A stretch of 19,521 nt of DNA from the NCBI GenBank assembly GCA_014239355.1, contig JAAZYZ010000106.1, positions 1 to 19,521 on the forward strand. The letters are read 5' to 3'. The stretch's first letter is position 1. The number at the start of each line of letters is the position of its first letter. The notes under the pieces are model-generated. The model was not told the DNA's origin. It did not search any database and saw nothing but the letters and a program-made list of their open reading frames with translations. Shown here in pieces: positions 1 through 7,040 of this stretch. Position numbers and translations under genes: made by a program. The DNA comes from Fidelibacterota bacterium. Lineage in GTDB: Bacteria > Marinisomatota > Marinisomatia > SCGC-AAA003-L08 > TMED6.

Positions 1-1
1 A

Positions 2-3000
2 TTTGTAACTCTTGTAGGTGATGACGGAGGAAACTATAATATTGATTCATATACTGAATATGATTCAGGGTATAATGGTGAAGGTGACCACCCATATTCG
101 CAGCTTGATGGAAATGACCTATGGCCTGAGGTAGTTCTTGGTAGAATCTCAGTAAGAAGTACATCTGAATTAGCAGTAGTAATAAGTAAAATATTGGGTT
201 ATGAACAAGTTAATGATGATTCAGAAAATTGGCATGAAAAAGCTGCTATTGTGGGAGACCCATCAACATCAGGGATATCTTGTGAAATTACAGCAGAAAA
301 TATAGCAGCGGTAATGGATCAGTATGGAGTTGAAGATATTCGATTAAAAACTAGTGGTGGAAGCTATGATAATTGGATGCGTGATCAATTAGATGAAGGT
401 GTTAGTTATTTTAATTATAGAGGTTATTATGGTGTAAGTGGTTTTGGAAGTAATGATATTGATGCTGCAAACAATGGATATAAATTACCTTTTGCAACTG
501 TTATTACCTGTGGAACAGGTTCATTTGCTTCAGAAAACCAATGTCTATCTGAAAAATTTCTAAGAGCAGGGAGTACTACCTCTCCAAAAGGTTCTGTAGC
601 ATGTATTGGGACATCTACTCTTGGAACACATACCATGTTTAATAATGCCGTTAATATAGGAATCTATCATGGAATATTTGCCGAAGGTATGCAAACAGCT
701 GGTGAAGGGCTAGTAGCTGGAAAAGCAAATTTATATCAAAATTATCCATCTAATCCAAATAACTGGGTTACTATTTTTACACATTGGAATAATTTAATGG
801 GAGATGGATCAACAATGCTATTTACTGATACTCCTACAACAATGAATGTTCAACATCAAAATAGCATATCTCAAGGTGACAATTTTATGTCATTTAATGT
901 TTCAACTGCTACTGGAACACCAATCGAAGAAGCATTAGTAACTCTGATAGAAAATAGATCAAGTAGCTTCTATCTTGAAGGATTTACTGATTCATTTGGG
1001 AATGTTGTTATTAATTTGGATGAAAGTGAAATTCAAATTACAGATGACTTAGAATTAACTGTAACTAAATATAATCACAAACCTTATCTAAGTGATATTG
1101 AATATCAACAGGATAATTATGTGCCTTATGCTAGCGTTGAAACTTCATCTTTTAATGACACAAACAATAATGGTATAATGAATCCAGGTGAAACAATACA
1201 GTTAACTGTACCTATCCATTATGATGGAGATAACTCATTTCAAAATATAAGTGCTATTTTAAGTAGTGATAATCAAATTAATCCAATATTTAATGAAGTT
1301 TATTATGGCAACATTGAAAATGGAATAAACTATCCAGATCAAGCTTTTATTTTTGAATTATCCGATATGGAAGAACACAATAATATTATTAATTTTTATC
1401 TAACACTAATCAATGATTCAGATGGAACTGAATATATAACTAATCTCTATTATAATATTGAAAGTTTTGAATTATCTATTACTGGAATATTTATAAATGA
1501 TGGCGATAATAATATTTTAGATCCAGGAGACGCAGCTAATGGGTTTATTACATTATCAAACACAGGAACATTATCTTCTCCTTTATTTGTTTGCTCAGTA
1601 ACAACTCAAAGTGCTGACCTTAATATTTCAGAACAATTAATTAATATTGAAGAAATAATAAATAATGGAACAGGTAATTCTTCAGCATTTAACATGAATC
1701 TTGATAATACTGCATTTAATGGAGAAACTAAAATAGTAGACTTTAGCTGTGAAACTGAATATGGTTTTGAACTTATTTCTTCACAGGATATAGAAATTGG
1801 AACTGTTAGTGTAGTTGATCCATTAGGCCCTGATAATTATGGATATTATATTTATGACTTTGGTGATACAAATTACTCTTTAGCTCCAATTTATGATTGG
1901 ATTGATATTGAAAGTATAGGAAACCCTCTTAATACAGTAAATGATGACGATGGGAATAACCAAGATGATTCTCAAGTTATTAACTTACCTTTTTCATTTA
2001 AATTTTATGGTGAAGAGTACCAACAAATAACAGTATGTTCAAATGGATGGATTTCATTTGGTAGCAGTATTTTAGAATCATTTAGAAATGATCATCTTCC
2101 AGGTCCTGGAGGTCCATCTCCTATGTTAGCAGTATTTTGGGATGATTTAACTGCTGATTCTGGTGGTGCTGTTTATGGATACTATGATGAATTATTACAT
2201 GTATATATTGTTCAGTGGAACAATGTTAAAACTTATGAAGATAATTCTAATGAAAGTTTCCAAGCAATACTTTTTGACCCAACATTCTATAGTACTCCAA
2301 CTGGAGATGGAGAAATACTATTACAATATGAAGATTTTAATAATACATCTAATGGAAGTTATGGCGGTGGGACACCACAACACGGAGGATATTGCAGTAT
2401 TGGAATAGAAGATCATTGGGGAACTACTGGATTAGAATATACTTTTAATAACACTTATGCAAGAGCGGCAAGAACATTAAGTGATGATTCAGCATTATTT
2501 ATTAGTACAAGAAAAACAGGTGCTGTTTGGAATCTTGCACAAGCTGAATTAGAGTTATCTAATTCAGAAATTAATTTTGAAATAGATGAAGGTCAAATTT
2601 CAACAGAAAATATTACATTATCAAATATTGGAGAAGAAGAATCTATTTTATCATACACAATATATACTTCGCCTCTTGTTTATTCAGAAGGAAATGATGA
2701 TTATGGAAATTATTGGGTTGATAGTGACCTAGATGTTGATAATAACTATAATTGGATAGATATTAGTCAATCTAATCAAATGCAATTTGAAAATAATGAT
2801 GATGGTAATTTTATAGATATTGGATTTGATTTTAAATTTTATGGAGATTCATATAATCAATTATTAATTAATCCAAATGGATGGGTTGGGTTTGGTGATA
2901 ATAATAATGAGTGGAGTAATGAAACATTACCCAATGATAATGGCCCTCAAAATGCTATCTTTGCTTTTTGGGATGACTTAAATCCTGAAAATGAAGGAGA

Positions 3001-3652
3001 AGGTTGTAGTAATGAAGGAGAAGGTAAAGTTTATTATGAAACTATAGATAATAAAACAGTAATTTGGTTTAATAATGTTGTTAGATGTGGAAGTAACCCT
3101 GATTATGCTGGAATATTTGATTTTCAAATTGTGCTTTATAAAAATCAAAAAATAGATATTAATTATAGAACTATGGATGGTTATACTTCAAGTGCAACAA
3201 TTGGAATTCAAAATAGTAATGGAACTGATGCTATTCAAATTGCTTATAATACTGATTACGTTCATGATGAATTAACATTAACATTTAAGCCTATTAATGA
3301 GTGGGTAACTCCAATATTTGATTCAAATTCACTTAATTTTGGAGAACAAACAACATATAATATTGATATTGATGGAAGTTTAATCCAGGATGAAGATGAT
3401 ATAGCTTACATTATTATAAACTCTAATAGTTCTGAGCCTAATTCTGTAGTACCTATTACAGTTACATTTATAGATAATAGTATTATAGGAGATATAAACG
3501 GTGATGAAATTATCAATGTTTTAGATGTAGTAATCATTGTAAACCTAATTGTAAATAATAGTGAATACAATCAAGATGCTGATTTAAATGAAGATGGAAT
3601 AATAAATGTATTAGATATTGTGTTATTAGTTAATCTTATTTTAAATTCATAA
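2..3652 (+). CDS. Gingipain-family (peptidase C25) secreted protein with dockerin-like C-terminus, 5'-truncated by the window edge
   Basis: The frame is open from nt 2, so only the last 1216 residues are visible; the TTG at 194 is internal, because the C25 signature VGDD and later GRISVRS lie before it. In order I see the C25 catalytic domain (to about nt 835, with YFNYRGY at 407-427 and the candidate nucleophile Cys in ITCGTG at 509-511), a C25_C-type Ig domain (about 840-1105), an NNNGIMNPGE-containing Ig-like region, two copies of a beta-rich module (about 1840-2520 and 2700-3290; both hold FKFYG, NGW and FWDDL motifs), and a dockerin-like double loop at 3481-3652. C25 enzymes are secreted Cys endopeptidases. 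Here Arg sits where gingipains have the GHG histidine, so catalysis is uncertain. The family call is firm; activity is not. Confidence 0.88.
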   Translation, partial: FVTLVGDDGGNYNIDSYTEYDSGYNGEGDHPYSQLDGNDLWPEVVLGRISVRSTSELAVVISKILGYEQVNDDSENWHEKAAIVGDPSTSGISCEITAENIAAVMDQYGVEDIRLKTSGGSYDNWMRDQLDEGVSYFNYRGYYGVSGFGSNDIDAANNGYKLPFATVITCGTGSFASENQCLSEKFLRAGSTTSPKGSVACIGTSTLGTHTMFNNAVNIGIYHGIFAEGMQTAGEGLVAGKANLYQNYPSNPNNWVTIFTHWNNLMGDGSTMLFTDTPTTMNVQHQNSISQGDNFMSFNVSTATGTPIEEALVTLIENRSSSFYLEGFTDSFGNVVINLDESEIQITDDLELTVTKYNHKPYLSDIEYQQDNYVPYASVETSSFNDTNNNGIMNPGETIQLTVPIHYDGDNSFQNISAILSSDNQINPIFNEVYYGNIENGINYPDQAFIFELSDMEEHNNIINFYLTLINDSDGTEYITNLYYNIESFELSITGIFINDGDNNILDPGDAANGFITLSNTGTLSSPLFVCSVTTQSADLNISEQLINIEEIINNGTGNSSAFNMNLDNTAFNGETKIVDFSCETEYGFELISSQDIEIGTVSVVDPLGPDNYGYYIYDFGDTNYSLAPIYDWIDIESIGNPLNTVNDDDGNNQDDSQVINLPFSFKFYGEEYQQITVCSNGWISFGSSILESFRNDHLPGPGGPSPMLAVFWDDLTADSGGAVYGYYDELLHVYIVQWNNVKTYEDNSNESFQAILFDPTFYSTPTGDGEILLQYEDFNNTSNGSYGGGTPQHGGYCSIGIEDHWGTTGLEYTFNNTYARAARTLSDDSALFISTRKTGAVWNLAQAELELSNSEINFEIDEGQISTENITLSNIGEEESILSYTIYTSPLVYSEGNDDYGNYWVDSDLDVDNNYNWIDISQSNQMQFENNDDGNFIDIGFDFKFYGDSYNQLLINPNGWVGFGDNNNEWSNETLPNDNGPQNAIFAFWDDLNPENEGEGCSNEGEGKVYYETIDNKTVIWFNNVVRCGSNPDYAGIFDFQIVLYKNQKIDINYRTMDGYTSSATIGIQNSNGTDAIQIAYNTDYVHDELTLTFKPINEWVTPIFDSNSLNFGEQTTYNIDIDGSLIQDEDDIAYIIINSNSSEPNSVVPITVTFIDNSIIGDINGDEIINVLDVVIIVNLIVNNSEYNQDADLNEDGIINVLDIVLLVNLILNS

Positions 3653-3671
3653 ATAATTAAGGAGTTAAAAA

Positions 3672-3995
3672 ATGAAAAAAATATTACTTGGTATAATATG
3701 TGTTGTAGGTATCTCAATATCTGCAGATAAAACATCAGATTTTGATGTTAAAGGTATGATGTGTGCTGGTGGCTGTGTTAAAAAAATTAATAGAGCTATG
3801 GATTCTATAGAAGGAATAAAATCTCGTTCAGTTAATTTTGAAAAATCTAGCATGACAGTAGTATATGATGACCAAATGGTAAGTGAAAAAATGATTGTAG
3901 CTGCTTTAAAAGAAAACAATTATTCATGTTCTTTAAAGGAAAAACCTAAATCAGATTCTCCAGTGATCTCATTTTTTAAAAGTTTATTTAATTAG
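3672..3995 (+). CDS. Exported heavy-metal-associated (HMA) domain protein
   Basis: This 107-residue protein has a hydrophobic N-terminal signal (about residues 1-18) followed by one HMA ferredoxin-like domain. The metal site reads GMMCAGGC, with Cys31 and Cys35. The spacing is C-x3-C rather than the usual C-x2-C of MerP/CopZ, a variant I recall from Bacteroidetes-type periplasmic HMA proteins. The downstream D-x-IEGI and the final NNYSC fit the HMA fold. A strong Shine-Dalgarno AAGGAG (3659-3664) lies 7 nt before the ATG. It starts 19 nt after the C25 gene, so co-transcription is likely. The role inferred is binding or carrying Cu(I) or another soft metal outside the cytoplasm; the metal cannot be read from sequence. 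Confidence 0.85.
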   Translation: MKKILLGIICVVGISISADKTSDFDVKGMMCAGGCVKKINRAMDSIEGIKSRSVNFEKSSMTVVYDDQMVSEKMIVAALKENNYSCSLKEKPKSDSPVISFFKSLFN

Positions 3996-3997
3996 GA
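3994..3997 (+). promoter_or_regulatory. Shine-Dalgarno AGGA that selects an ATT start
   Basis: AGGA overlaps the TAG stop of the HMA gene and lies 9 nt before ATT at 4007-4009. It is the only ribosome-binding-like sequence in front of the VOC reading frame, which lacks any ATG, GTG or TTG upstream of its conserved N-terminus. Confidence 0.55.
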
Positions 3998-4006
3998 ATA
4001 GCTTCA

Positions 4007-4429
4007 ATTAAAAAACTAAATCCATTTCATTTAGCTTTTCCTGTATATAATATTGAAGAAGCAAAAAAATGGTATGTTGATGCTATCGGGTGTGAGATTG
4101 GAAGAGAATCATTAAGATGGGTAGACTTTGATTTTTTTGGACATCAAATATCAGCTCATTTAATAGATAAAAAAAATATCCCTTTAGATACCAATAACGT
4201 TGATAAAAAAAATATCCCAGTCCGACATTTTGGTATAATATTAGATTGGAAAAATTGGGAAGAATTGTCACAGAAATTTATAAATAAAAATTTAGATTTT
4301 ATAGTTGAGCCATATATACGATTCAAGGGTAAAAAGGGAGAGCAAGCAACTATGTTTATTAAAGACCCAAGTGATAATGTTTTAGAATTTAAAAGTTTTA
4401 AAAACTTTAAATCTATTTTTTCTAAATAA
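4007..4429 (+). CDS. VOC-family (glyoxalase/extradiol dioxygenase-like, COG3565 type) protein with probable ATT start
   Basis: This 140-residue frame begins at ATT and reads MKKLNPFHLAFPV, matching the expected N-terminus of the COG3565 'predicted dioxygenase' group. Family landmarks follow: WVDFDFFGHQ (38-47), PVRHFG (71-76), EPYIRFKG (101-108), GEQATMF (111-117) and DPSDNVLEFK (120-129). Likely metal ligands of the VOC fold are His8, His74 and Glu127. The frame is closed by TAA at 3989-3991, and no ATG, GTG or TTG lies between that stop and the conserved start, so standard gene finders would miss or truncate it. It lies 11 nt after the HMA gene. Residues 54-59 and 66-71 repeat DKKNIP. No signal peptide is seen, so it is cytoplasmic; the substrate is unknown. 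Confidence 0.8.
   Translation: MKKLNPFHLAFPVYNIEEAKKWYVDAIGCEIGRESLRWVDFDFFGHQISAHLIDKKNIPLDTNNVDKKNIPVRHFGIILDWKNWEELSQKFINKNLDFIVEPYIRFKGKKGEQATMFIKDPSDNVLEFKSFKNFKSIFSK
4166..4218 (+). repeat. 17-bp direct repeat inside the VOC gene
   Basis: The sequence GATAAAAAAAATATCCC occurs exactly at 4166-4182 and again at 4202-4218, 36 nt apart, which is 12 codons and keeps the frame. It encodes DKKNIP twice. It looks like a local duplication or slippage product. Confidence 0.8.
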
Positions 4430-4518
4430 TTGATTTTAATCACATTAATTTAATTTTTAATTTTATATCTTATATCAGAAATGTTTTATTAAATAACCGA
4501 GAATACAACATTTTTTTT

Positions 4519-4550
4519 AAAGGCCCTTTATATTTTTATAAAGGGCTTTT
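4519..4550. terminator. Bidirectional intrinsic terminator between convergent units
   Basis: A perfect 10-bp stem (4523-4532 with 4537-4546, arm GCCCTTTATA) with a TTTT loop is flanked by AAAG on the left and TTTT on the right, so the stem can extend by A-T and wobble pairs. It sits between the VOC gene stop (4429) and the stop of the minus-strand T9SS-tagged gene (4549-4551). The plus strand has the better U-run after the stem. The rest of 4430-4522 is featureless AT-rich sequence. Confidence 0.85.
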
Positions 4551-5262
4551 ACTTTATTAAGCTAATTTTTTTGGATATAAATGTATTAGAAGATTCAAAA
4601 TTAACTATATAAATACCACTATTATAATTAGTTGCATTCCATATAATTTTTTGATCATATATTGGGTTGTGAAAATTAATTTTTTCGATTAACCTGCCTG
4701 ACATATCAAAAATTGATATGTATAAAGGACTGTTTATAGTATGATTAATATTAAAAGTAGTAATTGCATTAAATGGATTAGGATAAATCTCATATAAAGA
4801 AAAATTATCTGGTGTATTAGATAATTCATTAACAATTAATGTGTCTATAACAGAATATATATCTCCCCAATTTCCACTTCCTAAACTGAAATTTATATCA
4901 GGCATATATTCTATATCTTCAGATGAATCCCAAATTTTTATTTCAATTTGATGGCCCCCTATCCATCCTGGCAATTGATATCCATCAGAAAAATCACAAT
5001 AATCAAGAGAGCCAAATCCTGAAATTGTTAATTGTTCTCCATTATAAATACCTGCACCTACTAAAATTTCAGAATATTGATTGCTGCAATCATCAGAGGT
5101 TAAACCAGACATGTCAAATAAGCCTATTTCATCCCCAACTTCAAGGCCAAAACATTGTTCAATAATAATAGGTTGATAAACACCAGTAGAATCTGGTAAA
5201 TCAAAAAAATGTACCTGTGATAACATTAAATTGAAAAGTGAAAAATATATTAAATAATACAT
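4549..5262 (-). CDS. Small secreted protein with T9SS type A sorting domain
   Basis: The 237-residue product has a signal peptide (about 1-16), a beta-rich domain (about 17-145) and a type A por-secretion C-terminal domain (about 153-237). The tag is recognised from YPNPFN (160-165), the following beta-strand pattern, an FDMSGRLIEK motif, NSGIYIV and a terminal basic KKISLIK. The middle domain (GDEIGLFD, LVGAGIYNGEQL, QLPGWIGG) resembles a module I recall from many secreted proteins of this lineage, with no assigned function. Its ATG abuts the upstream gene's TAG (TAGATG), suggesting translational coupling. It is the last gene of the M14 unit and ends against the terminator. It should be exported across the outer membrane and attached to, or released from, the surface. 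Confidence 0.85.
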   Translation of the reverse strand: MYYLIYFSLFNLMLSQVHFFDLPDSTGVYQPIIIEQCFGLEVGDEIGLFDMSGLTSDDCSNQYSEILVGAGIYNGEQLTISGFGSLDYCDFSDGYQLPGWIGGHQIEIKIWDSSEDIEYMPDINFSLGSGNWGDIYSVIDTLIVNELSNTPDNFSLYEIYPNPFNAITTFNINHTINSPLYISIFDMSGRLIEKINFHNPIYDQKIIWNATNYNSGIYIVNFESSNTFISKKISLIK

Positions 5263-6060
5263 CTATCTACAACTATAACGATTTAATATAAAAAATGGAA
5301 TATATAATATAATTATATAAGCTATAATAAGAGGCTGTATATAAAATATAAAATTGGGGAATGATTTATCAATAACAAAGGTTAATAAATAATTATCTAC
5401 TGTTGGTAGTTCCATAATATGGAAATAATTAGCTCTATCACCATTTAAATTATAACCTAACATATAATTTATAAAGATTGCAATAGGAACTATTAAATTG
5501 ATAAAAATATATGTATAAATAGCTCCATTAAACTGCAATCTCATGTTGTAAGCAGAAATTAACCAAAATACATTTAAAATAATTAAAGAATGCTGAAAAT
5601 GAGCACATAAAATACCTATAAAATTATGTATATTTTCAAAATCTGGAGTAAAGATTCCCTGCAATGCTCCTGATAGTCCTAATATAAATGATACATCAAA
5701 TAAAAATTGAGTTCTTATTGAAGAATTAGACATACTATTATCATCAATCTCTGATTTTGATTTTAAATAGATAGCAATTAATGAAAAATAAAATGCTATA
5801 TGACAAAAATATAGTGGTAAATCTTTTTGCCAAGAAATTATATAATTAGGGTCAAGAAAAGCACGATGAAAATAATCAATAATTTCTTGAAATAAGCAAA
5901 ATGCTATTAAAAAAATTGATATTCTCTTTAATAGTTCTATTTTATTATTTTTATTTAAATAAACCCCTAAAACCATAAAAATTAATAATAAAATACACAT
6001 TACCCATGAGATAGTAATATGATAATTCCAACTTTGTTCTATAGCTAATTTTTCAAACAT
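5263..6060 (-). CDS. YwaF/TIGR02206-type integral membrane protein (TMEM164-like)
   Basis: This 265-residue protein has about seven hydrophobic segments. Family landmarks are WQKDLPLYFCHIA (77-89), GLSGALQGIFTPD (128-140) and a His pair at 154 and 157 (AHFQHS), which match the conserved LPLhlC and alQ...TPD blocks of the TIGR02206 family. The family has no biochemical role in bacteria that I can cite. Its stop abuts the next ATG, and its own ATG lies 5 nt after the hydrolase stop, placing it inside the four-gene minus-strand unit. Family assignment is from motif memory and is good but not certain. Confidence 0.72.
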   Translation of the reverse strand: MFEKLAIEQSWNYHITISWVMCILLLIFMVLGVYLNKNNKIELLKRISIFLIAFCLFQEIIDYFHRAFLDPNYIISWQKDLPLYFCHIAFYFSLIAIYLKSKSEIDDNSMSNSSIRTQFLFDVSFILGLSGALQGIFTPDFENIHNFIGILCAHFQHSLIILNVFWLISAYNMRLQFNGAIYTYIFINLIVPIAIFINYMLGYNLNGDRANYFHIMELPTVDNYLLTFVIDKSFPNFIFYIQPLIIAYIIILYIPFFILNRYSCR

Positions 6061-6065
6061 ATTAA

Positions 6066-7040
6066 TTACTCAGACAATAAATGTTCTTGCATGAATTCTT
6101 TTGAAAAAAGAAATGCTTTCTCTCTTGCTAAAGGGTTTCCTCCCATCATAGTACCTCTTTCAGCACAAAAATAAAGTCCAATTTTTTGAAGTGTAGGAGT
6201 ATTCATAGGAATATCTAAAAAATTCATTAAAACTGCCCCGTCATTTCTTATATTAAATCTACAATCTGAAAAAGCATAAGCATTTTCAATATAAGAGATT
6301 TCTGATGATCTATCAAATGAATGATAAGAACTATCATACACTGTAACATTAAAGTCATATCCTTTTATATCCATCATATTTTTAAATTCAATGCAAGCTT
6401 CCGCAGGAGTCCATGTATCTAGTGCTCCAATTAAAATATGAGTAGGAACATCTTCAAAATCAACATTATAGGGTTTAGCAAAACAAGCTGGATAAAAGGT
6501 TAATTTTGAAGCAAATTTCAAATCAGTCCCAATTGCTTTTTTTAATGGTTTCCAACCTGAAAAAAGTGTAACTGTCCCTCCTAAACTCCAACCTGTTAAA
6601 CCAACTCTATTTTTATTTATATTAGGATGATTTGCTAATACTTCAAAAGCCTTATAAACATCTAAAATCATCATAGCAGTTGTTACTTCTATTTGACTGC
6701 CTACTGTTGATTTAACTCCTCGACTTTTAAAACTATTAAGTTCAAAAGTAGCAATCCCTAATTCTCTATACATTTCTAAATATTTATAGTGATGTTCACC
6801 CCAACCTTTACTACCTGCAACACCAATAATAAGGGGATATTTTTTTTCTTTTGAATAATTATCTGGAAATTTAAGAATACCAAACACCTCTTGAGACTCT
6901 TGATTATCTAGATTAGTAATTATATCCTGAAAAGAAAAAGGACTAGCACTTATAAACATTATCTTTTCAGTTGAAAAGATAACTGAAACAAACATAATTA
7001 AAAATATATTCAAAATTTGAAAATGCAAGTATTTATCCAA
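6066..7040 (-). CDS. Exported alpha/beta hydrolase, dienelactone-hydrolase-like
   Basis: The 324-residue protein has an N-terminal hydrophobic export signal (about 7-24) and an alpha/beta-hydrolase domain. The nucleophile elbow is GWSLGG with Ser152, the acid is likely Asp208 (GALDTWTP), and the base is His240 (SSYHSFD). Classical dienelactone hydrolases use Cys at the elbow, so the Ser form suggests an esterase or peptidase-like relative. The substrate cannot be read. The start is uncertain: I keep TTG at 7038-7040, which overlaps the M14 stop by 8 nt and keeps a full signal peptide. In-frame TTG codons 5 and 10 or ATG codon 16 are alternatives, and no clear Shine-Dalgarno is seen. Confidence 0.8.
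   Translation of the reverse strand: MDKYLHFQILNIFLIMFVSVIFSTEKIMFISASPFSFQDIITNLDNQESQEVFGILKFPDNYSKEKKYPLIIGVAGSKGWGEHHYKYLEMYRELGIATFELNSFKSRGVKSTVGSQIEVTTAMMILDVYKAFEVLANHPNINKNRVGLTGWSLGGTVTLFSGWKPLKKAIGTDLKFASKLTFYPACFAKPYNVDFEDVPTHILIGALDTWTPAEACIEFKNMMDIKGYDFNVTVYDSSYHSFDRSSEISYIENAYAFSDCRFNIRNDGAVLMNFLDIPMNTPTLQKIGLYFCAERGTMMGGNPLAREKAFLFSKEFMQEHLLSE

Noticed and set aside
427..636. Short minus-strand frame inside the C25 gene
   Set aside because: It lies opposite the conserved catalytic region and is an antisense shadow.
2163..2408. Second plus-strand frame inside the C25 gene
   Set aside because: Low-complexity, Met-rich translation in another frame of a long conserved gene.
3665..3919. 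Minus-strand frame over the HMA gene
   Set aside because: Antisense to a gene with a strong Shine-Dalgarno and a clear HMA motif.
4156..4443. Minus-strand open frame opposite the VOC gene
   Set aside because: It is antisense to a frame with strong family motifs and has no recognisable features of its own.
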